From Haemonchus contortus (lineage: Eukaryota > Nematoda > Chromadorea > Rhabditida > Trichostrongylidae): a stretch of DNA of 64,000 bases. Under the pieces are notes generated by a model. It saw only the letters and a program-made list of their open reading frames with translations. It was not told the DNA's origin and made no database searches. Positions 1 through 14,100 of this stretch are shown here, one piece after another (positions within the stretch are counted from its first letter, which is position 1; each line of letters begins with the position of its first letter). The translations under genes and the position numbers were made by a program. The stretch is from NCBI GenBank assembly GCA_000469685.2, contig LS997567.1, forward strand, positions 37,573,505 through 37,637,504, written 5' to 3'.

Positions 1-3000
1 ATCATTTGCATTTCGCAACGCTGAAGAAGATGCACCGTCGCGGTAAACGTGAGCGGTAAAAGAAACGTTGAGCCAGCAGATGCCACAACGCACAACACAT
101 CTATTTGGAGGCGGAGCTAACAGTAAAGGGGTCATGAATCAGAGTTCCACACCTAAGTGCGTTATTAGTCCGACACTTTTTGCCATGAAAGCGTCCAAAA
201 TCAGTGATGCATTGATGCAGCTTCAGTGATGCATTTTGGAAAGGATCGTCCCATAAACCACCTGAGCACCCCCACTCCCTATGAAATGCATATGTTTTTT
301 TATAAAGAAAACCTGATTACCTTCTACAATTCTTTTGACTAACATCCTGTTGTAGACAGGTGTAAATTGTAGCTGACTTTCCTGAAGAAAAATTTCTCGG
401 TGGGCTTTCTTCTCCCAGGGAAAAAATGGTGTTTCACTACCCAAACGACATTAGATGGTTTCTGTACCGCCTTGTAAAGAAAGAGTATATAAAGAGTTTA
501 GACTCGAAGCTCCGAAGGTAGCAAGTAATCGAGGCTTCGAATATGTACAAGTAATTTTTAAGTATTCCTATACTGGAGAGGTTGCTGCTCTGAAGACCCC
601 AAGGTTATGGGTCTTTGCTTTACTGTGCCCAAATAGGAAGGTAGCCGTTGATTATGCTTAGAGAAAGCATTTGAGGTGTAAGGTACCATTGGGGTGTTAC
701 AATAGCTAAATTATTGGTAGCAACCGCAGTTCAGACTTTGGGTGAGTCGTTAGTCTCAGTCGAGAAAAACTCGTCCAACAATGTCAAAAGTTCGGAGCTC
801 GGATCAGGAATCCAACATTCTATGAACAAAAAGAAAGGAAATGGAAGGGAAAGATCAGAGAAAACGACTTATGAAATGCTGAAAATGTAGTGGTAGAGGG
901 TGCAGTGATTGATGTTGTTCAAATTGAATTAACTAGTAGGCTACGAACTTTGGTTAGCAGACTTGGGCCGGATTTCCTGCATGGATTGGATCCATGGATG
1001 TCTCACAGGCAACATGCTGCGGAATGCTACAATCAGATGGCAAATGTACTTTGGGGATGTTTTACATCTCAGAAAATGTCGTTATTCATCGAAAACTCGA
1101 AGCATCTCCGATTTTCAGTCACTGCATCAGAACTTACTCTGATTCTTTTGAAAAAAAAAGCTGTCGCATGGCTCAACCAAGCATTGACTTTCTGCCTGGG
1201 AAGAAAGTGAAGAAATCCTCCTGCTCGGCTAACAGTTCAGAAAGAAGCTCAGTTTCACGCTTCGCTATTGCTGTGTACATATTAGAAACAAGTTCTGGCA
1301 TACTGGTTGAGTTGCAAATATTTTAGAGTACATAGGTGGCTCATTGCCAACACATTCTGAGAGACTATGTACAACAGAAGTCCTGATTACTGCAAAAGTG
1401 AGTCAGATGTAATAATTATAAATCACATTTTATGTTTCTCCACTTGAAATTTACAATTAACTTTTATGTGTCTCATATTACTATTACCAATACGGAGGTC
1501 TAGGTAGGTGCTTAACTTGACAGTAATCTATTAATATAATTTGACCTATTGGTTACTATCTGCTTTGTATCTCTAATCAAGCATTTCATTTTGATGGAAG
1601 ATACTCAACTTTACTCTTTACTATTTCACTTTCTGACTTCAGCCAATGCTCTTTATATGGTGTTGAAGAATACCTATAAAATAGTATACCAAGTGATACG
1701 ACACGATAACTGATCACAATAAGCTGCTTCGATGACTAGTCTTTGACAAAATAGAGAAAACTAGGAGGGTACATATCAGAAGTTGTTCAGGAGTAAGAGG
1801 TTTTAATGGGGGTGGTCCCTTTCTGCAGTCTGGTAATTTTTTGAAGATTGCACTTTTTTGATGCTTCATCGGGTATGATAAAGGGGCAACGGTCCTGTAA
1901 GGATGGCACAAACTGGAAGATCCTAGATGTAAATCCAAAATCACTCTAATCCAGTCTAGAATTCAGGATTACTGATGAAACTGAGTAAGGGATTACAAGT
2001 TATAAGCGGCGAATCTGTAAAGAATCTTCGACAATGACTGGATGTGACTGAATTTGTTTTCTGCATGGCGCTGGTCATACCTGTGAATTAAGTGCTAAAC
2101 ACCATTTGCATGATACGAATTCAGTAGTATGTAAATGGCATGTGCCTATGGGGTTTTCTTCACGATTTCATAAACATCCATTTACAAAAGGGAGTTACTG
2201 TTGTAATGAGACGTTTACAGACTAGACGGACAATCAGCTTTGGGGCCTTCGAAACGCTGCATCACATGGGATGCCAGTTGGAAAGCGTGAATTTCAGTCA
2301 ACAACGTCATTCCAGTGGACCCCCATCGGATTCTCACATGTGAAATGAACACAATGGACCTGCTACAGCAATAGGCGATGTTTTCGAGCTAATTATTCCC
2401 ATAATTAGCTATTCCTTATGTACAAACAAAACGTGACTACTAGAAACCGGGGATATAGTAAGAATTGCAATAGGCCTATTTTCAGAGGAGCAATCAACCA
2501 GATGGGAACTGAAACATCATTCACCCCTTCCTCACATACATATGTATTTGCCCAGATTGAAGAATTTACCGCACTAAAATAACCATCTACTTTGTCTTAC
2601 TGAATTACAAATAAGGAAAAAAATAACCCATACTTTTGTTTAATTACGGAACAGAATAACGAATAACAAACCAAGGAAACTACTTGATAAATAGCCCATT
2701 AAGGCCAGCCTTGTTTTGGGCTCATAACATTTTAGTAGCCCTTAACATTTGGGTATTACCAGTTGACATTAATGCTATTACTTTTAAAATATGATCATAC
2801 CTACTGCATGGGGGTGCCTACCTCATTGGCTGCCATAGTTACGGCATTCAAAACAAGTCCATTAGACTAGTTAAAGAGGATTTCATTGGGATACTAGGTA
2901 GATGATGAAATGTCACTATCAGCTTACATCCAAAAAGTAAAATTCTCGTACAACTTTCGACCGGACTCGGCGGATCCTATTTATGGAAGGCAGGATGGAT

Positions 3001-4640
3001 AGGAGATCCACTCTGCTCTCATAAAGGCCTATAAAGGATTCAGAGGCACCAGAATAGGCGATGAGGATATGAGGACACGGACATAAAATCACATTTGGTA
3101 GCTAGCATTCTAGCAATGCCGAAAACGCAAAGAAACGACTAGAATTTCTGAGTAGAAGCCTCAATTTCGAATTCTGATGCCGTTTGGCATGAATATGCAA
3201 AGCTGCATGTCTGGACGAGTTTTACTATAATTGGATCTCACTCATTTTCGTTATTGATCCTCGTTTCGTATCAGGCCCATGGTGATGATTGCACCGTGGC
3301 GACCGACCAATGGGCGGGACTTTCGTGAGGGGTTGGACTGTAAACTCTAATTCTGCAGTTATGAATCGAGAAAGGCGGTCATTCATCTTTGAATGGTCCA
3401 CGTAACTCAAAGAAAAATCGATATACATGCTAAACATGGAAACTGTTGTTAAAGGGTGTTGCTGTTTGTACCTCAGTAAAACCTGGGATGAATGGATTCA
3501 CGAAAACATCGTACTTTCACAATGAAACACCAGTCCACCTACGGCAATTTCGTTTTCAGAAATATGATCAGCCAAATGCCAATGAAAACCCAAATGAAGT
3601 CAGTGGAAAAGACAGCCTGGATCTAGAAATTCATTCACAGTAATCATGCAGTAATCAAAATGGGTGGTTCTACCAGAAGTGGTAGTGAAAAGGAGCGAAG
3701 TCAAAGGGGGGTTTGGCGAGTACGATAACTGAGCTGAGCTCTTCTAACCTGTACTGCGTAATGAGAAGGTGGATGTCGTTGTCTTGCTTCTAAAAGAACC
3801 ATGCTCTACAGCCTTTAGAGGTAATTATTGTGATTAATAACGATGACTGCCGTCCTTAAGTAGAACATAGTAGAGCAGCCTACGTTTTTAGCCTTTGAAG
3901 GTAGTCATCTAGCACGAGGACGAGTATCAAACCTCGTAGAGTCAAGCTTGAGGCTCGCGAAGTTAAGCTGACGCTGTGTTCGGAATGAACTACTGTTGGT
4001 AGTGGAGGGAGAGGAGTGGAGCACCCGTAGAAGTGGAGCCCAAGTGGAGTCCCGTGTAGAAGTTGATTGCCAAAAGTTTGCCCTTTGAAGTTTACGACAT
4101 GGTTCACCAGGGCATACTAGTAAAATAGAGAATATTCTAGAGCTTGTTGACAACATGTAGGCAGTAAAGTTACTTGTAAACGACGAACGGACGATCCATT
4201 CAGCTTTGTGTGTGTGTCGGGAATTTACACCAGCTTAACGGCTACTGAAGCACACACGTACACAATCATACTCTAGGCCTCCATTACAGAATGAACCAGC
4301 CACCAAACGGCAATAACAGGGAGGAGATGAGAAAGCCGGTCTTAATTGGGAGCAGTACCTCGAAACGACTTGTTTTTCTATGTCTGATGTTACACAAAAT
4401 GAATGAAGCATGAAACCCAGTTACCAGGCTGGCTGAGTCACTACTGGTACAATAACAAACAAACAAATCGATCTTACCCGGTAGTTTCAGGGAATAAAAA
4501 ACTGGGAAATCAGAGACTGTTGCGAGGGGTTGTGAACCCTTATTGTGCAGAATTTCCTGGATTAGCAAACTGGTTAACAACTGTGTCATAAAGGGTACGC
4601 CACGCTTTTCAAGTAACCAAGGTTTCATTCACTAGTTGTA
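1..4640. other. Gene-poor flank, no assignable gene
   Basis: I find no gene I can name here. Short open frames occur on both strands. The minus-strand stretch 223-392 is preceded by a good acceptor (TTCTTCAG) and reads like protein, and 455-661 on the plus strand is open, but neither joins to a neighbouring exon in phase. The 994-1326 and 4284-4628 frames have no splice context and no recognisable motif. The stretch is probably intergenic with decayed repeats. Confidence 0.4.
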
Positions 4641-4651
4641 AGGGTCAACAT

Positions 4652-6210
4652 TTGGAACAATTAGGCGGAAATATATCCGAGGATGACTGCAAAGACGTTG
4701 AACAAAGGCTTTGTGGTAGGGGTATGGACATGAATAGTAATTCGACGACGACGGCCATGGACGGCATGGTGGGCAACGATCGACGTAGAAAACGTAAACA
4801 GCACAACGCGTTCTTCTTCAAAAGATCGGACAAAAAAGACAAAAGAATAAACCAAACCACCCTTACAACTGTATCTAATAAGATCAACGAATTGTTTACT
4901 TTTATGTTATTCACTTATTTGTGCAAAAAACCGTGCAAAAAAAGCAGAAAGCATTGTATTAGAGCCAGTACCATCATAGGCGGCAACACAGGCATAATAG
5001 CACATTACTCGAGTTGCACAATAGTTAGAAGACGGCAACATGGGCAAGATTTACGAACAGATAAGAAACTTTAGCATTGGGGGAAGCTTAAAACTCAAGC
5101 TCCATCCATTAGACAGCTTAAGGAATCGATCGAGCTTCTTAAGGAATGACGGATCGTTCGCTTCTAAAATGCTTATTTATGATACTTACGAAAAACCATT
5201 GAAGAATTGCTGAATATATGGAAGCCTATCAACTGGTTTACCACATAAGTTATGGCGAATTCTCAAGACACTTCCAATGTTTTTATTTACGTCAACGGAC
5301 ATCATAAATAAATTATACTTGGGTCATCGTTGCATACGATAAACTTCCGCCTTTACTCGGTCTATTTTATAATTTGATTTCAAAATAGAAACTTTTAATG
5401 GTAATTAACAATTTTAACAAATAGCACGATAATCCGGGGTCCGATTCGAGCCTCATTAAATTTGAAAAGGCCTACGAAGAAAAAAAGGCTAATTTCAAAA
5501 GCGCTACTCAAAAGCAGAACTCTGGGTATGCTGAGGCGCAAGCTGAAACGCAAAGGATTTCTTTGGACGGCCCTGAATCGCCTCCTGCTATTTTAAAACC
5601 AGTTAATTGAAAAAATAACCATAAATAAATGAATGTTTACGATCTCATCATAATGACTTTAAAACTAGTAATTTGTAAAAGGTGACCGTTGTCATTCTTT
5701 GAAGGGGTACCTTCCTCTCGAGACAGAACCCGCTACCTTACTAGCTAGTTGTTGTCCTTCTGAAGGGTAAGTCGACACTTAACATCTCCAATTACCCTTT
5801 CTGGTGAAAAAGGCTGTTTCAATCCCATTCAAAAGCTCTATAGCAGATTCTTAAAAAGTCCCTGAGATGAACTTTCAAGCCCAAAAGAATCTCCGACCTT
5901 AGCCCCATTTAAGAATCCCAGCTTATTCGACTAACCAGCCCCAGGTGATTGATGAAGGTTCTTCGTTGTTTCTGCTATCTCTCATGACATATAAGGTGGA
6001 TTTGACTTTAGCAGCCCATTTACTTAATCGTGACCATTCCCATCTGGATTCCCTGACCGATGAGTGTCATTAAGTCTGGTTTCACTAGATTCATTGCAGG
6101 GATATATGTCAAAGACTATGGGCAAAGGCGCTTCTTCAGAATGTTGCCACTGTTAACTTCCCACAGGCTTGACTCCAACGTAGTTTATGTGTTTAAAAAG
6201 TAAAGTAAGC
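4652..6210 (+). pseudogene. Cluster of broken protein-like segments, unknown origin
   Basis: Several plus-strand segments read like protein but do not join into one frame. From 4724 an open frame begins MDMNSNSTTTAMDG and runs into a basic stretch (RRRKRKQ, KRSDKKDKR) before losing character near 4890. A second frame, 5022-5213, follows a possible acceptor (CAATAG) and contains MGKIYEQIRNFS. A third, 5429-5610, follows AACAAATAG and encodes a charged tail ending ILKPVN-stop. A fourth frame near 5902-6072 contains LMTYKVDLTLAAHLLNR, and a fifth near 6100-6201 ends VYVFKK-stop. Stops and frame changes separate them, and good donors are missing. This could be a decayed gene, a decayed mobile element or a poorly spliced real gene. 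I recognise no domain. The call as pseudogene is inference. Confidence 0.3.
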
Positions 6211-9109
6211 CGTATAAGTTCATTTGATCTTCTATTTTATTAATATATAACGTTAGATATAACGATAAATATTTAATATAACGAATATCTACGAATCTGA
6301 CGTAAAATACCTATTTGATCCTAATTTTTCCTGGAATTAGGGCTTTCAGTGACCAGTTCCCATAACAATAGCCTTGATGAGGCTATTATTCAAATACGTT
6401 CTAATAATAAATCAACAAATGCCATTTGTAGCGAAAAAAACACGTCATGACAATAATATTATTTATGTATAGGTCAAACCCGTCCACAGAGTACATAACA
6501 AAGTAAAATTAGATTCTATCAGAAAAAAAATTAGAATTTAAAATGAAATTTCCCAGAGCACCATGAGCAAAAGTTGAAAATCCTTCCACCATCTACATCT
6601 TACGGTGGCCGTGGCAACGAAGGATTTGGTATTTGCCTAGTCAGCAGCGGATCGTCTAGTATCATCAAGTAATACAATCCTCCATCATCATCACCGTCTG
6701 TTATGACCAACAACGTGTACGTACGAGACGATAGTAATATGATTACAAAGAGGACCACAAATGTTATGAGGAATGAATGATGTTTTGGTATATGGGGCAA
6801 TGAATGAATGCGTGAATGCCCCAGAAGGAATAAATGACGGGCTTTCTTTAGGATTTCGTACATGTTTCCTACGTTCACAGACTTCTAATTACTCATAATT
6901 ACTGAATTGAATTTCCGTGCGTACGCATAGCAATTAGTAAAACTTAAAAGCACAAATTCACCAATGCCGATGCTGTTTCGAAAACATCATACATACATGT
7001 GATCATCTGAGTCTATCAAGCGGAATCCATGCGACATCGTTTACGCCTCGGGAAACATACCTATTGATACCTATTGATACCTATTGTATACTGGGTAGTA
7101 AAGCCGACGCTTTCATTAGATGATAGTTGATGAGAAATCCAATTAAGTGCAAATTACCATGAGCCGAGCCACTTCAAGTAACAGCTACAAATGTAGGCGC
7201 CATGCTATATGACTTCCTCAATCACTGACGTGTGCCAATAAAACTGAGCCTTCTGACGAGGGGCAATTTCAAGCAGACGTGTAATCACTCTCTCGTACTT
7301 ACAAAACGGAAGTATACTGGTAATTTAAAGCTAAAAAAAAGTCTATTCGAAATGTTGTTTTTCATGGCGTGAATGAGAACCGCGAGCTACCAAGGGGGAA
7401 CCTGGAGACTTGCCGGGTTTTGAAAAGGCGGGAGGAGAGGATTTTTCGGTCTATAATTATTTTTTCAATGGCACTTCATGAAGGGCCTTTTAAAGTATGC
7501 CAAGAAAGTATTTGCATGAAGTCTCAAAGTAAAGAATAATATAAGAATAAAAAAAGAAGAAAGGACAGGAAATGGATGCGAAAAAAATGGCTCAAAGGGA
7601 GGGTTAGGAAGGCTGCCCAAGTCCCGGGCCACGGTCCAGAAAGTGGACTGGAAAGGACTCGAGAAGAATCTTTGACATTGGGCCCACTCTGAACAGGGTT
7701 TATCTTCGACCCTACACAAGTAGGACTAATAGGCTAACTCAAGTAAGCTTGTTGAAGTAATCTTGGTGGCCCTTGATTAAAGTAAGTCCAGAGAGATCAA
7801 ATAAGTCATGACGAATCCAAAGGCTGATGGATCTGATAATAAAAAGTAGCATACCATATAACAAGTAATGCACCATTAAAGCATGAAATAAGGTAAAACA
7901 GCATGATTCATCATAGAAGTAAATGCTCTAATGTAATCTTTTCCCACTCACAATCAGCCCAGCCAGTCGGGGACCGGCTTTTTGGGGGCAAGCCATAGCC
8001 ATACGTAAAAGTAATCAGCCTAATTGAAAATTCTCGTTCTTTCCGTTTATTGCTGATACTGGTTAAAGAAGTACTTAAAAATTTTATAGCAGGAAAAATT
8101 CTATTCGTCATGGAATTAGGTATCACTTGGGATGGGAGCGAGCAGAGGATTCCAGAGCGGTCAAGACATTTTGCGTTGGTGGAGCATCAATAAAACAAGT
8201 ACTTGAAACGGTGGTTGCATAGCAAAATTAAATTCTTTGCAGGCTCGTATAGCTGAGAGCAGGATGAATCAGAATGGACGAAGAGAAAAATCAGAAAAAA
8301 AGGAATGACAAGGAATTCGGAATAACCTGCAGACCGGAAAATCGGTAAAAGTAAGCTGATAACAAAGTTACCAGTTGGGCGAACCATGTAATAATAATAT
8401 AGGAATAATGTAATACAATGGCATCAGACATCGAATATCAACTGTTGCCGACAGAAAAAGGATCACTACAGGAGGTCTATCATCGCTAAAATTAAATAAA
8501 ACTTCTAATTGTAAGCTTCGCTTCAGGGTGATGGAGCCGTTCGGTCAATAGCATCGTCCACGATAAAATTTTCTTCAAGCAGTAATTAGATCAGGTACTA
8601 TCAGCGTCAATCTTGGCGAAAAAAAACAGAAACTCGAGACGGAGTAATTAAAATGACGTTTCTTCCTGTGAGGTCTCAAGAAGTGCATCCTCAGATTTCT
8701 GAAAATAGCCAGCAAATACTCCAATTACCTCAGCTGATAGGGTGCTTTCGAATAGAACTGCCGAAATTACTTGAGTTTCTTGATATCTTCGGCCTAGGGG
8801 AATGACGAAGCGGCTTCAGAGATCCTACCATAGAAGGCTGACATCAAGGGCTTTCCTGGTCGCAGGACTTTAATGTCTGCCGCACGCAGTGGCGGAAATT
8901 CGATGTTCATGCGCTTCCCCGATGACCCACCATGTTGAGTGGCTTATGGTACATTTTAGCCTATATTTATAAATCACTACCAGCAATTCGTATATATAGA
9001 GATATTTGTAACAAGCGAGACTGCTGCCGTTTCATAAGGTTATAAATTGGAGTGCCAGAAATCAGCTGATAGCACCAATTAAATTACATGATTAAGAAGG
9101 AGCAGGCGA
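6211..9109. other. AT-rich intergenic stretch
   Basis: I see nothing coding here. The stretch contains a 10-bp tandem repeat (CTATTGATAC, three copies, 7061-7087, the third partial), runs of A and T, and open frames (6600-6878, 7465-7719, 8187-8387 minus) whose translations are hydrophobic low-complexity runs of the kind AT-rich DNA gives by chance. Confidence 0.5.
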
Positions 9110-9255
9110 GCGTGGTTTAATAGTGTAAGGGATAATAGTGCCGGAACCAGCTACCGCCAATATGGGTTCGAGTCCCGCCCATGGTCGAGGTTTTGTTCAC
9201 AACTCGCCAACCTCATGAAAATTTTTATCGCTTACTGCTTCGAAATAACAGCAAT
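9105..9255 (+). repeat. SINE-like element with tRNA-type head
   Basis: A tRNA-like internal promoter is visible: an A-box-like block (TAGTGTAAGGGATAATAGTGCC) near 9120-9141 and a B box (GGTTCGAGTCC) near 9165-9175, about 40 nt apart. The acceptor-stem ends do not pair well, so I read it as a pseudo-tRNA head of a SINE rather than a functional tRNA. Its 3' part differs from the family at 17.8, 19.8, 37.5 and 40.4 kb, so it may be a second family. Confidence 0.5.
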
Positions 9256-9416
9256 TAATAACACGCGAAGTCAAAATTACATTGATTCCATGATGAGTAA
9301 ACTGACAAGTCCATGATTCGCTAGAATTTAACAATTCTACGGTCTTCTGCTTGGTGACCATGTTTTTTGAAGAGGTAAAAGTAACCCATTTATACAGGAG
9401 ACGTAACTTCCGTTAA

Positions 9417-9623
9417 ATGGAGCAGAAAAATAAACTGACGAAATACTCAGAAACATCTCTTCTAAAGAAAACTGGTAAAGTCAAAACAAATGACGTCGAA
9501 TTACCTCCTATTATGAAAGTGATAGACTCTATTGAAAACAAATGCAAACAAGTTTCTTTGAATACAACCATCAACAGAGCCACAGATCATTTATTCAATA
9601 AACATGTAATTTTTAACAAGTAA
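9417..9623 (+). CDS. Small lysine- and asparagine-rich ORF, unknown
   Basis: This is a 68-codon open frame from ATG to TAA with no intron. It starts MEQKNKLTKYSET and ends HVIFNK. The composition is basic and hydrophilic, with evenly mixed residues and no low-complexity run, unlike most chance frames here. A possible trans-splice acceptor (TTATACAG) lies about 20 nt upstream. I recognise no domain, signal peptide or membrane segment. It may be a small gene, a terminal exon or a relic of an element. Nothing nearby explains it. Confidence 0.25.
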   Translation: MEQKNKLTKYSETSLLKKTGKVKTNDVELPPIMKVIDSIENKCKQVSLNTTINRATDHLFNKHVIFNK

Positions 9624-9625
9624 AC

Positions 9626-10770
9626 AATGTCCATTGTATTGTTGTTGATTATATTTGAGAAGATCATGCGTATTTACCGTTATAATTCAAAACTTGAAGT
9701 TAATATCATCCCAAAGAACGAATTCTCAAAAACCTTGGAAATGTATGGATGACGTTTAAAGTAACAGTATTTTGTGGAAATAAAGTGATTTAAAATTTTT
9801 AAAATTGAATAAGTTCACGAGAGGAAACCATTTGACATGTAATATGCGAGAGGATATACCACAGTACACGTATTTTTTTAATATGCATGTACTTAACAAG
9901 TAAACAATACTGACAGAATAAGTATGTACGATATGTTAATGCCCTGCTATTGAGGAACGGTTTCACGAAAGCGTTATTTGAAGAAACGATTCTCTTTGAA
10001 ACAATGGATAATCAGTTAGCAATCGATTACGCAGTAGATCAAAATTGGGGTTGAACTCAATTCACGGGCTGTGAATTAATAAAAAAGAAGAAATTAATCA
10101 GTCAGACAGCACGGTGGAAATTTTTTTGGCGAGATTTTCTATTGCTTTAGTTGCCTCCGATAGAAGTTTGTGGTTCCTAGTTGTAAGTAAAGCGTATCAC
10201 CCAAGGTTGGGATTACACACTGAGGGAGCTGTCCCTACGTAAATTTGTTCATTTCTGAGGGCACTCAAGTTTAAGCATTTGCGTGTTGAAGCATCAGCTT
10301 GGAGCTCAACAATAACTTCAACAATAAGTTCAAACCAAGCTGCAAAATAAACATTTTTCTCGGCTCTGGAATTTTTGTATATATACATATTATATATTAA
10401 ACAAAACGCTGGACAAGTTAGATTGTACTTTGAAGAGGAATTACCACGACATTACCTCCTTAATTTCAAGTTAAGTTGATGCTGAAACTTTAGGGTTTGG
10501 TTACGAGTGAAGTCGATATCCTCAAATAGGAGCTATAATTATCTCACGGGCATATTATAAGGCTGTGAAATGGTTTTGAAAAAAAGGACATTCGAAAAAG
10601 GTGGATAGAAAGAGCATAGAAATTTGATTGGATTCTCTCGGAGAGTTCTATAAGCCCCCAAAAAATCTTCGCCTGTATCACCTGTCGTCCCACTGATCAT
10701 TGATTTCTTCAAGTGGGCGTCAGGAGCGTCTTCACTCGTCTCTGTCGCGTCTCTCCGAACAATCTTACAC
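9626..10770. other. Intergenic, nothing assignable
   Basis: This stretch is AT-rich with no spliceable coding segment that I can support. The minus frame 10197-10388 has no convincing splice context. Confidence 0.5.
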
Positions 10771-11160
10771 TCAAGAATAATTACTTCTGACTTCTGAATG
10801 GGCTTTCAAGAACTTTTGAAACCCATGAACAGTAGTTGTTAGGGTTTCTGCAGTTTTGTACTTGTTAACTGTTTCACAAAGATTCAATATGGAGTTGACC
10901 AATATCAACGGGTTTTCTCATGGGAGTGAAGTTGATATGAAGAGGGTATGCCACTAAAGCCACATACTGTTGATGATGTAGTGTCTCTCAGAACTCTCAT
11001 CTCTCAACAGCCAACTCTGTAATGCATGTCCTTTTGGCCCGCAGGGGCTCAGTTGTTTACAAACAATCAATACTCCCTCATAATCCGGAGGAAGTTGGTT
11101 TTCCTCATAATAGCGATTAGTGTTGATTTCCAGGAAATTATGTGCGAATTCGAGGTAAAC
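10771..11160 (-). CDS. Two in-phase terminal exons of an unknown gene
   Basis: On the minus strand a segment from 11160 down to 10968 follows a good acceptor (TTTTTCCAATAG). It is open for 64 codons and ends at a GTATGT donor. A 51-nt intron (10917-10967) then leads to a second exon (10916-10771), which completes the codon in phase and stays open for 48 codons to TGA. The translation runs VYLEFAHNFLEINTNRYY and later SILNLCETVNKYK, with balanced composition and codon use like the confirmed genes nearby. The intron length matches other short introns in the window. The second acceptor (CCCATGAG) is weak. No start codon or upstream exon was found, so this is a 3' part or a fragment. I recognise no domain, and function is unknown. 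Confidence 0.35.
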
Positions 11161-14100
11161 CTATTGGAAAAACATCAAGCCGAGGGTAATTGAGCCAGAT
11201 AGAGTGGTGTTGTGGAGTGAAGAGAATATTTTTAGTATAGTAATAGTTGAGAGTATCATTCTAGAGTCACTACAAGAATAGCCGATAGTGCATGATAATT
11301 ATTAGTAATTCTGAGTAGCCACGAATACTGCAGACGACAAATTGTGAATCTCCCCTATGAAATCATTCCTTGGAATATACATATGAATCAGCTAAAATCG
11401 TTCACAAAATTAATTCCTTTAATTTAATCATTTCATTTCCTGTTGTAAAGTTCGTTGAGAAACGGAAAAAAAATTCGCAAACTCATTAAATAGCCTGCTG
11501 TTGATAGTTTCCTTCATGAGGACGATTTTAATGAATAATCCTGAGAGAATAGACCTTCATACTCTGAAATTACATTCGCTAATGAACTGCTACTGAAAAA
11601 CAGGGCATCCGCTTGAACGATCAATCCCTAACCTATTTTAATGGGATGGTCTATGAATGTCTTAGATTTTCCCTTCACTCTAACAGATAAGTGGAATGTG
11701 ATTGCCCTGTAAGTGGGTAGTTTTCCAGTTTTTCCGAAAAAACCCAAAAAAATACAAAATCACGAGAAATCACATCACCAGGGCAGGTAGCTGGGGTTTG
11801 GGCAAAGTTTAGACAGCACGTGTGAAAATTCGCAAGCACAGATAACGTGGAAATCACTTTTCCACTCCAACCTCTAATCGGAAGTCCGTGGACGATTCTT
11901 CCCCCCCCCCCCTGTTTCCCCTACATGACTCCTGGGAAAAGTCCATGGGGAGTGCGAAAAATTATGCTCAAGCAACATATTGAGCCACTTTGAAGAAGAA
12001 AAAAATGTAAACCCCATTCCACTTGGAACGACCACAATTTTTTCAGAAATGACGCTTTTGAAACAGTAAAAGGCCTCTAGGGGAACACAGTTTCCTCCGC
12101 TCAGAAAGTACCAAACATCTAAAGCTTGCAGCTCGATTACAAGATTAGAAATCATCTGTGGCGAAAGATTTGCAAAGGAATTCTTGAGAATTTCAGGAAA
12201 TATGATTCGTATAAACTCGGATTAAATATGCCAGCACAAAAGCTCCATTCAAAGTGTCTGCACACTATTTATCTGACAGCTTTTCTGCAGAACGGCTTAG
12301 AATATCCGATTCGACGGCAAACCTGGCACTGCCATGTTTTACCTGATTTTTGGCGTCATGGGCAAAGGCTTCCTCGAAAAGCCTCGATTTCCTGTTTTCT
12401 TTCCGTCATCTTTTTCCCCTCAAACAAAGCATACATCAACCTATGCCGACCTCGTCACTTAATCGAAGGATTCGATGCCCTTGACGGTCGTCTTCTGATT
12501 TAGTGGGCGATACAAATGAGCTCACATCCATTATATCTGTGCCAAGGCTTCCAGAGTAATGAAGAGCAGTCTGAAGGGGACACTTTTCAATTTGAAGATG
12601 ACAGTTGGACTTGATGATCTCGATAGGTGAACTACTGAATCTTTCAGAACGTCAGACGGACATACGGCTTATTCACCGTTGTAGGATCTTTCATGTGGGC
12701 ATATCAGAAGCGGTATGGTGATCCCCGTACCCATATGGGGAGGGAAAACCGTGGGCTGCATCAATCCTTAAGTATTGGACCCATTGGACATGCCACTACT
12801 GGAAGTCCGAACTTCTTTTGAGCTTTTTAAAAGGTTTCTGCTGTTTTTTACTTACTTTGTTGTCAAAAAGCAAGTTTTTAAGTACTATACATTGTGGATT
12901 AGGCTGCCTTTCCGCTACTGAACTCTGACAATATTACTATTCACAAAGGCGTTTTCAAAACCCTGAAGTAACTTGTTGAATATAGCGTTGCAAGTTGGTA
13001 AAACCGACTAATAATTCCCGATACGATCGATGTCCCGGTCGAAATGATGAGAATCACGAAGTAAATGGAATTCAAGCGGAATGAAAAACCAACGGCGTAA
13101 ACGGGAATGAGTTCATTGCTGAATGGACCTCTTCAAAGAAATTCTCTCTTCAATCCAACAACAACAACTTCAATGACACTGACGAGATTCGCTTTGAAAG
13201 CTAACTGGATTTCATGAAGAAAAGCTTGGTTAAATCCGTTGGGAGAAAAACATTAAGGAGATTTCAGGATTACTTACTAATTACTTTACTAAATATCGGT
13301 GCAAAACATGCAATTTTCATAGATGAAAAACATGACGAGTATTTTTTTGGAATTTTTTTACTAGCAGCGGGAGCATAAACGATGAATATGACTTGAAACG
13401 CAAGACATGTAAAAATTGTTATCAAACATTGATAACAGATATTAATCGAATATAATAAATGATCATAAATCGGAGAAGAAAATATCTGACAAATAAAGTT
13501 AAGCAAATGAATCAATGATTAAGTATTGATAATAAAAATTGAATAAACTAGACAAATTAGATTACACTTAACCTAATCAATATTGAATGTCGAGTAAGTT
13601 AAAGTGATTAAATAAATATATATGACGTTATGAAAGGAACATGCGAATCCAAAATTTCTAGAAGTATTTAAACGTGCTATTCTCAAGGAAAATGGAACCA
13701 ATTACTGGTTTAATCCTTCTTGATGAAAACTATTCTGAAACGTCGTAATATGGGAGCTTTAAGGATTTTTTCCTCTCTAGACACGTAAGGGTTACTAGTA
13801 ATACCGAATGGACGTCACGAATACCGATTGGACTGCGCTTACAACTACATATCGTCGTTGCTGGAGAACTGTGTTCGTAACAGACTTCAATTAGCTGGTT
13901 ACACTTTTTCAGTTGAGGCTTTTTTGCATTTTCACATGGACTTTGTGGAAATTGTTCGCTGTTTCAAGTGCTTATCGTTTCATATCAGTGCTCGGAGGTG
14001 GGGCCTGTTGGACGAACAAAAGCCCCTGTCGGGCTCTCTGTGGAGGTCTGTAAAGTTACTTGACCGATGTAGAAATTCAGTTCTGCACGAATTTGGCCAA

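Noticed and set aside
9120..9180. Possible functional tRNA gene
   Set aside because: A and B boxes are present but the acceptor and anticodon stems do not pair, and downstream sequence resembles a SINE body.
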